This document shows, piece by piece, positions 12,770 through 25,692 of a stretch of DNA of 64,000 nucleotides; the first letter of the stretch is position 1, and the number at the start of each line of letters is the position of its first letter. The notes beneath the pieces are model-generated. The model searched no databases. It was not told the origin of the DNA and was given only the letters and a program-made list of their open reading frames with translations. Position numbers and translations under genes: made by a program. The stretch comes from Holothuria scabra (lineage: Eukaryota > Echinodermata > Holothuroidea > Aspidochirotida > Holothuriidae), in assembly GCA_037179385.1 (NCBI GenBank), contig CM074179.1, forward strand, positions 35,427,905-35,491,904. The letters are read 5' to 3'.

Positions 12770-13454
12770 ATAGGCCACATACACTTCCATTCCGGAAACT
12801 TTATTTTTTTTTTAAGGGGGAGGGGGGGGGGGCAACTGAAGGAAAGGAAGGAAACCTTTCCAACAACTAAAGTATTTAATTTTTACACGTGTCCCACTTT
12901 CTCCAAACTAATAAAACACCAGGGAGGGCATTTTCCGGCCATGAGGGGGTTTTTACGCCAAACACTTTCTCGTATGTCATCAAGGCATGGCCACCCTATT
13001 GACAACCAGTTGAGAAACACTTTCTCAGTTCCTGTGTGTATTATGGTTGTCCTACACTATAGAATGGTGCCACTCTGCAATACACATTATTACTTGGGGG
13101 GCAAACTTTCAGTTAATACTGTGATGGCAAACTATCAGTGAATGCAAAATGACACTACCAACTATTTTAACAGCATAATGGAACTATGCAAAGTTTTACT
13201 TCCAGCAGTCACATCTTCATTCATTGTGTAATTATTACAGTGTGTGAACTGCTCCTTTTAACCATTGATATCTGTCAGTGATCACAATATCCTCAAGGCT
13301 ATTCTAAAGAATATTTAGGAAAAGTTAATTATGTCATTGTCAAATACAAAATAATGCTGTAATTAAATGTTTTGTGAAGTTTAGCACTGTATGCCTTTCA
13401 CAATATGAGAGAATATCTCATTATGCTTACTTTCTTCCATAGGCCGCCACCAAT

Positions 13455-14290
13455 CTGTCCAGTGCCAGCCTGGGAAGAAGAGATTTCCACCCACCAGCAG
13501 ATGACATTTGCTTATGCTTTGCCAAGGAGTGTTCAATAAGATATCATTCTTGGCAGGCATAAGGATGCATATTTGTTGGTTCCTGGACTTAACGACAGAA
13601 GTGAACATCTAAGTGCAGCTACAGTATGAGTGCAGATCGAACAATCTGACATCACATAATACCAGTTTGTCAAGAGCAGGGGAAGAAGGGATTTCATATA
13701 CCACCAGATGACATTTGCTTAAATGCCTTTGCCTGAGGTTGTGAAATAAGATGTCATTCTTGGTAGGGGTAAGGATGCATGTATCAGAATTCATTGTTTC
13801 ACATGAGCAGCCCACCCGCCCCTCTTTAGTTTCACAATGCCCCCCCCCCCTCATTTGAGGTCTTTCCTCACCATTCACCCTGCCTGTTTCTCCCTCACAC
13901 TGGTCTCTTTTCAATTTCTCCAGCAGGGTGTGCATCGTAAATTAGTGGACGACCCTTCCGATGAGTGCATTTCCAATGCGTGCTAACACTTGCATGGACT
14001 CTAATGCAGTCATTTGGGTGTGAAGTGGCAGGCTAACATCTCAGTTTATAACATCTCAGTATAAGTCAAGAAAGCATACAGTTAAAATCTGGAATTTTGG
14101 GGAGTTTTTATTGGCAGACGGTACATAGCCCTGCACGCAGAGTGGGTCCTTCACCTATATGTTCCTCTGCCCCTTTTTCGCTGAAGCTAGGAGTCTGCAT
14201 GTTTTTGGGGGGACTTGGTTCCTGGACTAAACAACAGCAATGGAACTGAAACATCTGAGTTCAGCTATGAGTGTGGATAAAAAAAAAACT
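13455..14290. repeat. degenerate tandem-type repeats
   Basis: A segment near 13461-13640 (CACCAGCAGATGACATTTGCTT ... ATAAGGATGCATAT ... GGTTCCTGGACTTAAC) recurs in part at 13665-13790 (CACCAGATGACATTTGCTTA ... AAGGATGCATGTA) and again at 14205-14280 (GGTTCCTGGACTAAAC ... TATGAGTGTGGAT). The units are diverged and broken. No coding signature. Confidence 0.5.
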
Positions 14291-14469
14291 TTAAATAATC
14301 TCATTGTCATGATTGACAACAACAGAATATCCAAGGGTCTTCCCAGTGTGTATTGCTATTGTTCATTATTAAAATTTAATATTTCCTTTCGCTTTAGCCT
14401 TGTTTGCATTTTGTTGTGAACACAAACCGAAAGTTAGCAAGCAGCATTCCATTACCTTTCCCTTGGCTT

Positions 14470-14640
14470 TGAGTCATAGGCGGTGGAAGGTGTTTTTATA
14501 GGGGTGGGGGACACAAGTTTTCGGCAGCCGACAATGGTGACGCCGTTTTTGTCCGGTTTTGCACAGAGCGAGATACCCCATAGGGGTAGGATCCAGGGGC
14601 CCCCTTAAGGGCCCCTAGGGGTCCAGAAAAGGGATGTTCC
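14470..14640. repeat. GC-rich dispersed repeat fragment
   Basis: A G/C-rich block carries the palindromic wording GGGGCCCCCTTAAGGGCCCC and stands out from its AT-rich surroundings. It resembles the block at 11725-11945 in composition but was not aligned to it. No coding signal. Confidence 0.3.
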
Positions 14641-14704
14641 ATATTTTAGCTAGTCCCTTTGTTTCACCATTTACTAGTCTGCATCACCAGTGAGACTTCG
14701 ATTG

Positions 14705-15186
14705 CACGTGCAGGGAGTAACAAAAGATTCAGTAGGCACTCCGAGTGCTCCTCTACTTGAACGACTAGGCACTAGACTCCGTCTTATTTGAGATCTGGAT
14801 TATAATAATTACTGAAGCCAATAATTATTCGACTTTTCCCTGAAGTTCGAATATCAACTCAGCTTTCACAACTATTATTTTAGTATTACTGAGCGAACCC
14901 ATTCTACGACTTCACGGAGAACTCGCTTTTATCTCTATTTAAGCAAAGCCATGTGGTTCGCGACAAGGGAGTTAAAAGTCACTTGTCAATTTATTCGGTT
15001 GGAATTAGATACATTCCAGCATGCAATAGTATTTGGATATTGACCCCGACTGGAATACTTGACTATGGATTCAACCAGATCAATTATTTACACGGAATTC
15101 ATATTTGATTATAGGTGAGTACATTTCTGACTTCTTTCTTACATCTATCTGTGTGTGTGTAGGTGGCGCCCTTAATCTTCCTAAAC
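14705..15186 (+). repeat. 5' LTR of Gypsy-type provirus relic
   Basis: This block is repeated in direct orientation at about 17010-17497. Shared landmarks include GATTCAGTA, ATTCGACTTTTCC, TTCACGGAGAACTCGC, GCAAAGCCA.GTGGTTCGCGACA, CCAGATCAATTATTTACACG and TGTGTGTGTAG.TGGCGCCC. Identity looks around 75-80 percent by eye, so the insertion is old. The 3' limit is set by the primer-binding-like TGGTGACTCCGAC at 15187; the 5' limit is approximate. Confidence 0.8.
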
Positions 15187-15199
15187 TGGTGACTCCGAC
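15187..15199 (+). other. primer-binding site of the Gypsy relic
   Basis: TGGTGACTCCGAC directly follows the 5' LTR and precedes the gag ATG by six bases. TGGTGAC(C/T)CCGAC is a common primer-binding sequence in invertebrate Ty3/Gypsy elements. It is absent after the downstream LTR, as expected. Confidence 0.7.
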
Positions 15200-15204
15200 T
15201 TGAT

Positions 15205-15540
15205 ATGGCCGAAATTTTGACTCACGAATCGAAGAGATATTTTGGAGATTCTATCTTTTATTCAACATTTCCACCCCCTGTTCAATTTACTTTAAAGATA
15301 GGCCTATCTGTTAATTCCGACGATTCTTCAACAATACAAGCAGTTAGTCCATAAGTGGCACCATATTGGCCAGCTGACCCACTGCTTTGGCTCGCACAGG
15401 TTGAGGCCCACTTCAACACGAGGGATATTTCGGCTCAGAAGATAAAATACCCGTACGTTGTTTCGTCCCTCTAACCCGAAATTGCCTTCGAAAGGCACGG
15501 CATATCCCTGAAGCCGCCTTATGACGTTGGGTGGTTTTAG
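15205..15540 (+). pseudogene. gag fragment of Gypsy-type retrotransposon
   Basis: The frame starting at the ATG at 15205 (MAEILTHESK) contains the retroelement capsid signature [18 protein letters not shown], followed by [11 protein letters not shown]. This is the familiar Gag N-terminal pattern of metazoan Ty3/Gypsy elements (P.W..DP..WF.Q.E..F). In-frame stops occur just before the signature and shortly after SSL, and recognisable gag ends near 15540, so the gene is dead. It would have encoded the structural capsid protein of the retrotransposon. Most of gag and pol between here and 16.4 kb is missing or unrecognisable. Confidence 0.8.
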
Positions 15541-16527
15541 AAATAACATTACATCACTATTACCATCCTTTTCTTCAATATTTTCCCCTGCTTCACGCTT
15601 TACCGAATTTCTTGCCAAATTCCCTAGCATAACAAAACCGTTTCTCTTGAGCGAGCTGTCAAGCATAACAACGTAACTCATTACATTGTCATTACACACG
15701 GACAGCCAATGAAAGCAAGGGCACCTGATCGTCCTGCCAAGCAGGAATGTTGAAACTGACCGGAAACTTTTTACGTACGCCTTTGTCCCAGCTTCAGACA
15801 AATACTACTCTCACGAAAGTCACCACTTAAATTTTGGGGCTCAGTTTACAACAAATTTTCGACAACTCAAAGACTTTGACAACTGCGTAGTCGACGCTCT
15901 CTCATAAATCACGATAAACAGGATCCATAGATTTCCGCGAGCTCGCTACCGTGCGCAATGCGAGGACCAAGAATTGAAAACGCTCCTTTCTTTTCGGCGC
16001 ACATTTTCATTCCAAGACAACCCATCCCGCTCCACTGTAGTTCTAACAGTATTGTTTGCCACGTATGTAGGCCGGTTGCAACACTAATTGCTGCGCGATA
16101 TTTTTTGGCCGTCTCTTAACAAGGACGTGCGTCCATTGGCTAAAGCTACTGTCCCTTGTCAGAGATTCGAACGCCATCGCCACACACATTCTCCTTTGCC
16201 TGTATTAGCTCCACCTGTGTTTCCCACATTCATATTAACATGGTAGGACCCCTTCCCCCATAATCTCTTTATTCATATATTCTTACCAGTTTTTACGGTA
16301 CCGCTTAACCCGCTGGCCAGAAGCCGTTCCGATTGCTGATGTTCAGGCTGAGACTTGCGCGGGCCTTCATTGAGCGTTGGGTGACATTGTACGATGTTCC
16401 TACAGTCATAAAAACGGATCGTTTTACTCACTTTGAATCATCATTATTTTCATTCAGTTAACTATGTACACCGTTTGAAGTCCGCTATGAAGTCATTCAT
16501 CCCCACTTCACCTCGTGAACATAACAA

Positions 16528-16870
16528 TTGCTCTTCTCATATTCCCATTTGTTTCTCCGACAAGACGCCGTCAGCAGACCTTTTCAATCTCCTTTCCACG
16601 GTCCATTTAAGGTACTCGCGCGGAACGACACGGCTTCCAAACTCGACGTAAACGGAAGACATGAGAACGTTTCTATTGACCGGTTTAAAGAAAGCTGCTC
16701 ATTTCGAACCCAAAGTTGATGACGATGCAGACCGTCTCTACTCAGCCCCACCTGTGAGCGGAACTACTTCTCCTTCTACTAAAATTACAGCACCTGTACG
16801 AAGTGCGAGGTCTGGACGAAGCGTTCACTGGCCTAAACGCTTTGTGGACACTACCGCTACCTGCTTATCA
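16528..16870 (+). pseudogene. integrase C-terminal end of Gypsy-type pol
   Basis: One frame gives GPFKVLARND followed by KLDVNGRHENVSIDRFK, matching the GPY/F module and the V.(I/V)DRLKPAH ending of Ty3/Gypsy integrases. The homology then shifts to another frame near 16685 (AAHFEPK) and runs on to RSGRSVHWPKRF, the usual C-terminal tail. The frame change shows decay. It lies between gag remnants and the 3' LTR, in the right order and orientation. The rest of pol (protease, reverse transcriptase, RNase H, integrase core) was not seen. Confidence 0.85.
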
Positions 16871-17009
16871 CTTTTGACACATTTTTACCCTTTAGTGTGC
16901 TTTTGTATTGATCAACTGCTTTTCTTATATTTTTCCGATTTGTGATCTGTAGCTCTTCTGTGGCATCTTAATTTAGAAGTTCACTTTGGAAGACCGCCCT
17001 CTCTTTCAG

Positions 17010-17497
17010 TTAAAGTTCTTGGAAAAGAACAAAGGATTCAGTACGCGTTTGCTTATCGACTTCACAACGAATAGCTAGGCACAAACCTTCCTCTTTTGCA
17101 GATTTATATTGTTACAGCTATTGACGCCAATATAATTCGACTTTTCCTCCTAGTCCGAACACTCAAGTCAGCGTTCACAAATTATTTTTGGTATCGCTGA
17201 TCAAATCCGTTCTACGATCGGACTTCACGGAGAACTCGCGTTTACCCTTGCCTTAGCAAAGCCACGTGGTTCGCGACAGGAGAGTTGAAAGTCACTTATT
17301 AATTTATTTCGTTGGAATAAGACATATTCTTGGCATTTTATACTATCTGGATATCGACACAGACTGGAATACTTTACTACGGATTAAGCCAGATCAATTA
17401 TTTACACGTACTTCGGATTTAATTTTGGGTGTCCGAGTACATTTCTGATTTTTTACATCTATCTGTGTGTGTAGTTGGCGCCCCCAATCATCCTAAA
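17010..17497 (+). repeat. 3' LTR of Gypsy-type provirus relic
   Basis: Direct repeat of 14705-15186, matching through TGTGTGTGTAGTTGGCGCCC and TCATCCTAAAG, after which similarity ends. It lies about 140 bp after the integrase C-terminal tail. Boundaries are approximate because both copies are diverged. Confidence 0.8.
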
Positions 17498-18590
17498 GTA
17501 GGAAGTATGTGCAGGGGAAGGATATTAGACTTGCAAAAGTGTACAAAAGTGCATTTGCATGAAATGTCCGTATAAGGATCTTTTGAAATTAAAAAAAAAT
17601 TGAAACACTAAAAGTGAATTAGAAAAAAGAAACGCGATTATAATAAAACACCGACCATTATACAAAAAAGAAAGTAGACGAATAAAGGATAAGAAATCAG
17701 AAGAAATGACGACATCGCAAAACTTTGCACAATTACAACTATATTGAAACATAAAAATATTTCGATTGATAACAAGGTCTCTGCTGAAAATATTTCTTAT
17801 TATTGAATTAAACTAAACACACCTAAAAGTAAGAATCAGCAATCTAAATTATTAAATCTGAATTAGCATAGCCAAGACTTGGTGTTCCTTTACTACCTAT
17901 TGGAGGCAGTACCCTGCAAAGTCCTTTTAGAAGGACGTCTTAAACATTTTCGTCTTTAATTGACGGGAGTTTAAAAACTTTGGAATCTCAGTTTTACAGT
18001 TGCAGTTACTATACCGCATGCTTTCTCTGTACCGGGTTATCGTGTTTTGTTGTAAGTTTTAAAAGTTTATCATAAGAGCACATTTATATAAAGAGAGATT
18101 GATGTGTAATCATACTTTGCACGCTTATTTATCTTTTAAGGTAACTTAGTTTTTTATATTTTGAAAAGAAAAAAAAAAAAACAAACAATTGGAACATATA
18201 AAACTTAGTTGAAGAACAATTGCCGGGGTTGCTTGACTCTGATTGATCTCAGTCATTATGTTACACACCCAATAAAAATAAAATAAAGTATTTTGAAATC
18301 TTTATTTAATTCGGTATCAATGCACATATTGGTTAAGTATCTCGAACCTTGTTCTCATGTTCCATATAAGATCAAGCTGTCTTTAAATTACACATTGATA
18401 TTTTTCCAAACTTGAGAACCGTAGCGATTTCCAGCAGGAGAATGAGTTAAGTGCCTCACTCATTTTAGAAGTCACTTTTGTTTTATCTTCCATGACTTGA
18501 ATCAATGAAGTTAAACGCATCGCCAATTAAGTTACGATTAATATTAGGTGAAGAGATAATAACCAAGCCGTGTTAATAGTTTGGCGCGAA
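17498..18590. other. gene-free AT-rich stretch
   Basis: No exon, RNA gene or clear repeat recognised. Two poly(A)/poly(T)-like runs (near 17590 and 18170) are the only obvious structure. Confidence 0.5.
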
Positions 18591-18592
18591 TA

Positions 18593-18815
18593 AAGAAGGC
18601 GCACTTTCATTTCTGGGTACTTGATCACACAATCGTTCCGGATAGACCGTGCCAAATTATAGTATGATTTCACCCTATAACCAATCTTTTTGCCATTCAC
18701 ATTTGAATATGCTCATCTGTATGACTTTAAGCGGCAGTTGCGGTAATTGCTTTCTTCGCAACATTTATAATTTCTATAAGTGTAATAGTCGCCACTGTCA
18801 GATACGGCAGGCCAC
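18593..18815 (-). pseudogene. orphan degenerate copy of the FReD terminal exon
   Basis: On the minus strand this aligns with the 3' half of gene B's last exon: the shared ending GAAATGAAAGTGCGCC.TCTT, the block AATTTGGCACGGTCT.TCCGG.A.GATTG, and upstream TGTTGCGAAGA. Codons that encode a conserved Cys in genes A and B read TGA here, and an indel near 18690 breaks the frame. No other exon of the family lies within 4 kb upstream on the minus strand, so this is an isolated fragment left by a duplication or deletion. It encodes the end of a fibrinogen C-terminal domain in its parents and is not expected to be functional. Confidence 0.85.
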
Positions 18816-18866
18816 TAGCATCAAATCAATGTATTTTAATTTAAGCATATATTATTGAATAGATTG

Positions 18867-19913
18867 CACTGTAAAAGAAACTAAAATTTCCTACAAATTC
18901 CTGTAAAATTTACAGCATGATTTCTTATATTTTGTTGTTTTAAAGTATGCATATTAGCAGGATATCTAACTTTTTAAAAATTTACACTGTTAACACTCTG
19001 CATGGTATAGGTTATTGGTTATATCACAATAAAGCACTGTGTTACCTTCAGATTAGTTCAAACTGACCTAAACTCCTGTTAGCTACTTAAGTGGGCGTGG
19101 CCAAAATTTTGACATAAAAATTGTAAATTTATGCTTAGATCAGGCCTATGCGAATAGGATCTGTAGAAAAAAACAGTTTGGGAAAAAGAATAAGTAGTCA
19201 ATCAATACACATAAAATTGAGACGTATGAACTGTATTTCATTAAAAATTGTGTAGTAAAGTTATTCACAGTAACCAACTTGTGATAGACGTGGTCCATAA
19301 AGCATAGTGTTATTATACACAGTTAACACACTGTCTGTTATGAACGGGGCTGTTGAACTCTGGATCTCATGAGAACAGCTATCCGAAACTCTTCAGGTTT
19401 TGTCGAAAGCTCCTCACATGTTCTGGGCATGACGTTAAACTGCATCCAGGTTGTGGCTTCTGTTCTATTCAGCCAGTCTAGAGCAGGACCACTCAGTGTT
19501 TGCCCTTTTGGAGGGCGTACTTGTCCATTTGGGACGTTAAGCTCCTTAAGGGAGCAGAACTCCTCCGGGAGTAATCGTTTGGTTTTCGCCCCTTGGCTCT
19601 TCGCCAGAGAGTCGTGGGGACTTTAAGAAAAAAACTCTGGATCTCATGCCCGAGACACGAGGGGACATTGGCAAAATAATGTACTGTATTTCTGCTGGGT
19701 GCGGCATAACAATCATAGTGCAAACAGTTTTATCGTCTTTCTGTACTTCTACATAGTACAGCTGACAAAATTTTTGCTTTAAAATTTACAACTGCCTCAC
19801 TGTAAATTTTACAGGATTATTTTGCTTAGAGTTGACTGTAAAATTAACGCGTTTTGGTTGGCAATATTGCTGACAGCGGTTTCACTGTAAAATTTACAAC
19901 TTTTTTTACAGTG
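18867..19913. mobile_element. non-autonomous DNA element with CACTGTAAAA ends
   Basis: The block starts CACTGTAAAA and ends TTTTTTTACAGTG. Several subterminal copies of a GTAAAATTTAC-like palindrome occur at both ends (18900-18915, 19785-19815, 19885-19897). At about 1.05 kb with no coding frame it looks like a non-autonomous cut-and-paste element. Both junctions show TG outside the termini, too short to establish a target-site duplication. A structurally similar element is at 41493-42643. Confidence 0.5.
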
Positions 19914-21055
19914 TGGAGTAATTTTATATTAAATTCCTTTTGTGTCTACACAATGTTCAAATCGAAAGACAAAAAAACAAAGACACTGCAAGGGGAACGT
20001 CCAAACACACTGTAAACACCAAGAGAAAGTTCGTCTCATGAAATTCAGCGTCACGACTTGGCCGAGAGCATTTTGACTTGGCAGATCTTTCAGCGATAGA
20101 AAACCGCGAATAACAAAATTACCTTGAAATTTCTATCAGGTGTTCACAGTCCAAACAGTAACTATGGATGTAACTTACTGCTGAAAATATCAAGAAATAA
20201 CGCTGGGTTGTATTATAACTACATTTTCCGTTAATTAAGGCCACGAAGTAGATATTTCATATATTATGCTTTAAACATCAATAATTTGACAGATTGGTCT
20301 GGAAAGTTGTAATTCTATTCCAGTCCTTTTTAATTTCATTTTCTTGGCATAACTGCAATAAATTTAAACCAATTTTTTATAGTTTGAGATTCATTTGGTA
20401 ACTAATTTAGCCACTAAAATAGTCCCTTTCAAGCTAAGCTCATTTCAAACCTAAAAAATCGCATTTATAAATCCATGTGTCATGAGTGAGTACTTATCGA
20501 TTCAGTTTGGCTTTTAAAATTTCTGAGCTCACATTTTAATAGTATTCGCTAAACTGTCTGTAACTACAGTACGATAAAAAACATTCGACGTTCAATTTAA
20601 GTTTGGATATGACACCTCTTTGTGTTTTGTTTGTATCTGTGGCAGGTACAATGCTTCGTTTAAAGTTTGAGTTTGTGGTGGTTTGACGCAATTGATAGGG
20701 TTGTAGCCTATGAGAGGGAGTTGACTAATCCCCCTTAATTCTTTTAGCCCCCATAGAGGAGTTTATTATGTACATTTGTTTATGTATGTCCTCCTTCCCT
20801 CTGAAAAATCTTCCCTTGGAAAGGTAACACAGTCTCTTTGGTAACTTGTCTGGCTACAGACCTGAGAACTGGACCGTACGATGTTAGTTACTGAAATGAG
20901 AAAAATCTAGAGAGGAGCAAACGATGTTAAAAGTTGAACTTGTGTTTATCCCTTCGAACTTATCATGAACCCACGTAATCATTTATATTATTACCTTGAC
21001 GGATAAAATTGTGGAAACCGCTGATGAGCAACATTGTCAGAATTTATTAATTTAA
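19914..21055. other. gene-free stretch
   Basis: AT-rich sequence with no exon, RNA gene or clear repeat that I could recognise. Confidence 0.45.
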
Positions 21056-21057
21056 GA

Positions 21058-22758
21058 AAACAAGAGCCCAAGGGCATTGTGGTTCCTTGTATTTAAGATG
21101 ATATTGTACTAAGGTAGTCGCAAAGTAAGGCATAATTTGCACCTTTAACCCCAATGACTTTTAGCCATCACCCCAAAACAAAGGGACACATTAAATTTCA
21201 AAATCATACAAACACTTTTACTTTGAGAGAAACCGAACACTGAACTTTTCAAATTATCACACTGCACACCGCCCACTTCCATGCGACAAATACATTCATC
21301 ACCTTTCACTAAAATGTCATTTGCTTGAGTTTGGGGTAGTATGGGGGGTTAGTTAATTGCCTTTTTGGTCAATCTCAACAATTCAAATCCAGACCTTAAA
21401 AAGAAGTCACAAAGGTCAAATACAGTCAAAGTAGATCAAAACTGATTCTAAATAAACACAGTCTCTTCTGCACCAAAGAAATCTAACAGTCACTGGTGAT
21501 CCCTGACCACCAAAATTTATGATGGATGACTAGAAATTATGTCATGGTTGTCCTTTAGACTTCCCCATGCATTTGCCTTAAAAGCAAATTTAAGGAAAAG
21601 CCCACAATTTTGCTACTAAAGGCAGCCCGAGAGTGATTTATTACCACCAATTTCTTCCTCACAATTTGGCTAGAAGACCAAGAAACAAACATAGCTCTGC
21701 AGAATCTAATAAAAGACTTTCAACTTGACCTTTTAACCTGAAGGAGGTGTTAGAAACAGCATTGTAGTCTCTAGGGTAAAAGCAGAGGTAAAGAAGAGAA
21801 ACTGCTTTCATATTTTACTATTGATATTAGAATCTTAGCTTGCATTGCGAATAACTTTATTCAATACTGTACGTGAGGAAAAGGTTTTTTTTTTTTAATA
21901 ATAACTGCATTACTGTCCTAATTGTTAACTAAACTGCTTTTAGACTGAGAGGGGGTTATAATTCTTCTTTTCTTTTATACATTGCATTTGTCTAAAGGCA
22001 CTAAACTTCAGCTGGACTTTTAAACCAATTGAACAAAAACCCAAAGAGTCTCCACATGCACTTTACTTAGACGAACACAACTTTCCATTATTTCCACTAT
22101 GTTACTTGGTTATTGAGTAATTGCACCGCATACCTGGCATTGCAATAGGCCTACATATGACCTACATGTACACACTTGCCTGTCACTTAAATGTTAGCAA
22201 CTCAAGTAACGAACATCGTAGGAGGGTAGTGTAATAGCCTTTTTGGTTCCTCTGATCAAGACAAATCTTGACGTCACAAAAAGTCACAAGAAAGACGTGC
22301 ATTTCACTTAGACGAACACAAATCTCCATTACACCACCCGTCTAAAATGTTTCAGTGGCAAGATATCAATAAAACATTACTTTTTGACCCTTTGACCCTA
22401 TCCAATTATTTTGGTTAATGTACCAACATTTTCACCTCCTACCAATCTAACATATCCTAAAATTATGCCACTGCTTGAACAACGGATAATGAGTTACAGC
22501 TACTAACAGAAATTCAGTTTTTGGCCTCTGGTGATCACCAGTGACCTTTGACCTCCACCAAAAACGATAGGGCACATCTACTCCACATGATCTACATACA
22601 TACAACGTTTGAAAAAAATTGATCACTCGGTTATTGAGTTATCGCACCACATACCTCGCATTCCAATCCTTCACATACACACACACAGACACACACACAC
22701 ACATACATACGCCAAGGTGACTGCATAGGTTCCTTTGTTACACAAGGAACCAAAAAAT
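21058..22758. repeat. dispersed repeat with internal duplications
   Basis: The block is bounded by a GTGGTTCCTTGTA motif on the left and ACACAAGGAACCA on the right, a short inverted pair. Inside, CACTT(A)CTTAGACGAACACAA.T.TCCATTA occurs at 22060 and 22297, and CGGTTATTGAGTTATCGCACC.CATACC(T)CGCATT occurs in diverged form at 22110 and 22625. A short (AC)n tract lies at 22676-22705. There is no coding signal. The class is uncertain. Confidence 0.4.
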
Positions 22759-25692
22759 ACACAATTTTTCGAGCACAAAATGTTCGTTTTCCTCAGCATT
22801 AACTGGAGTTCACAATATTTCTATTATGCTAGGCTAGAATGTAAACAAGTACACATTATAGCTTTTGTTGAAGATAATAGTAATAAAACTAATTGCTTGA
22901 TTTTGTTTATAAGTTATTTAAAATAACACATCTTTCTAGTAGTATGACAGTTTAATAATCGACGTAACGAAGAGATGCTGATTTTTTACCCTTAGGCTGG
23001 TTATTTCCAGAGTATATCCTGGTAAGAATGACAATAAGAGATGCTTAGAGAAAAACACACACGAAGACTTGGAACGCATTTTGTACATCCACTGGCCAAT
23101 TGCAAGAACTTTGTATTATGTACCGAGCACCCTTACTTTGATCAGTTTGATGGAATAAAATGGAACCATATTGGTAAAGTTTCTTTTTTCTGCACAAATT
23201 AGATTTTTTTCAGAGAAATTTGAAATCCGAACATAAACCCAACACTTATCCTTCTTGTTCTTACAATAGGCACAGTAAAATAATAATTTGTTCAACTGTC
23301 AGTTCGCGTGTATCTCGGATATCTTCATACCTTCTATTAGTTTGATCGTAAAACTGTATTTCCAGAGGTGTATATATTGCCTCCGATATTTTCTTCCGCG
23401 GCAAGAACGGGTGTTAAAAAAAGAGCTGAAATTAATGAAAAACTGCCTCCAATAGTACTAGTTAAAAGACTGATAAACTGGTAAATATACTACCAAATGA
23501 ATCAGAACATATATCAAAACTCTTGAAGATGTATGCTAGCATGAAAATATTATACATCCATGGTAAACTGAACTTAGACATCACACGAGGGTGTGGTTCA
23601 AAAGTAAAAGACTAATCATTCGTTTACAGGATAAACTCCAACCGATGGTAATGGCTTAACTAAGGCTATTGATCTGTGCGAGAATTTTTTTAGCGAATGC
23701 TCTAGAAACTGTCTGAGAGAAAGATATGACACAGAATGCTATGAAAATCATTTAGGATTAATCAGCTAAGGTTGATTCAAACTTCAAGATCTGTAACTGG
23801 GGAGACCAAAGGGCTTCAAAAATGTGTATAGTGAAAAGGAATTTTTTTATTTCTTTTACAGTCAATCTACAATTTCTACAAAATAAATCTTTAACAAGGA
23901 AAAACAGATCATACTTTCCCCTACTTTGGAGAGTAGAAGCTAAATTTGTTTAATTGGAACTTTTGACAAAAACCTCCTGTCAAGTGTCCAAACAAGTAAC
24001 CTTCAAATCGGTAATTAAACCAGTAGTTATACAAAGACAGCTTGGATCAGGTTATATTAGCAATTAAGCTCAAAAGTCACATTTATAAATGTGCCGTGAC
24101 GAAGATTGTTCAAAATTATTTTTTTTTTATATTATGTCTTTTCAAATTATTAGGTGTTCTGATGAGTAGAGCCGCAGTAAGTCTTTGAAAACACGTATGT
24201 TGACTTGGAAATTTCATTGTGTTATGAAAGATAAAAAACCACTCTAAATAGAGTAATAGACAAACGTTTTCAACCACAACTGTTCATTGTCAAGAGAGGT
24301 CAAGCAGAAATGTTACAGAACAAAATAAAAAATTCTATCTTACATTCGAACTTGCAGAAATATTCAGTATACTTCATGTTTCATAAACAGTGTAAGAATG
24401 ACAATGTTTTGCTTCTCCATCTTTGTATCAAAGGGTTTTGTTCCCACAAAAATTTTAATTTAAACTCGAAACACATAGTACTCAAATTCTTCAAAAATTT
24501 TTACTTTTAGCAATCAAAGATCTTCAAACTTTTCAAATACATAAAGGTGCAACAACGCTTAACTAGGTATATGCATATATTTGCTTGACTTAAGGGAAAT
24601 TAAACAATCTTTTTCATTCTTCTTATTTCATTTGAATTGAAGATCCGACGTCAACAACATTTTTATAGTCATAATCGTCATGGTGAGAAGTGTTCTAACA
24701 ATGATTGCACTGCAATTTTACTATTTCTCCTTATTTTCCAAAAATAGTTTTATTGCAAAGACTCATTTTAACTTTGTACCATGAAAATTGAGACAAAAAT
24801 ATTCATATTGTATTAAGATCCTGTTGCACTGAAACATATCGGTAATATTTATTATTCACCATGGTACTTGGCAGTCAATTGGGCGTTTAATTATTTTCCT
24901 GTGCAACATTATCTGGTTTAATGTCTTTGTCTAAAGAACATCCAAGCCAAGTGGTATGTGTACATACGTGTTTGTTTAAGGTAAACCATAACGGGAACAA
25001 TAGCGCAAACTCGCAGCTCTTTGCCAACAGAAACCATAGACCGTTAAGGCAAAACGAATGACGGGATTCTTTTTAAATTTTACCGGACACATCTCTCCCA
25101 GGAATAAATAAATAAATAAATAAATAAAAAAAAAAACCATCTCTTATCATTTAATTGGAGACGTAAGAGACGTAGGCACATAAAAGTGAAAACCTTGTGC
25201 CTTCCAAAAAGTATGAAGATTAACATGAAACTTGTATCGTTACCGGTTAAAATCCCATTTTGTAAGTTGCAAGAATTTACTGATTAATGTAATCAGGGTG
25301 AGCCAGTTATCAAGAGCAACACTTAAAAAGGATGAGACCAGTCCGACACAGACTAATTGGTCCGAAACAGAGCCGTAAAACCCCATTTAACTAACTGCAT
25401 CAGTATATGTAATTCAATACTACATAAGAATATAAATCGCAACGTTCAGGGGTAGTAATTGTCATGCCTGTTTTGAGATAGTGCCAGGCCATTCTGTAAG
25501 TAAGAGTAATTTACTGTTACTAAATTGATAATACCAAGTACTACTGAACTTTTCAAAATACCATGCTACGCCAATGCCTCACTTAATCACTGTATCTTAA
25601 TGCCTCAGGAACTTCGAGTAAATATTTTTTAATGCCCCAAAGTGCTCAAACATGTTTCAAAAATGCTCCAAATTTAATGGAAGGGTCTTTAA

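Noticed and set aside
15328..15801. 157-codon minus-strand open frame, the longest in the window
   Set aside because: The plus strand here carries a clear Gypsy gag signature; the minus frame is its antisense shadow and shows no domain.
16433..16651. 72-codon plus-strand frame as a separate gene
   Set aside because: It overlaps the Gypsy integrase tail in another frame; no independent signature.
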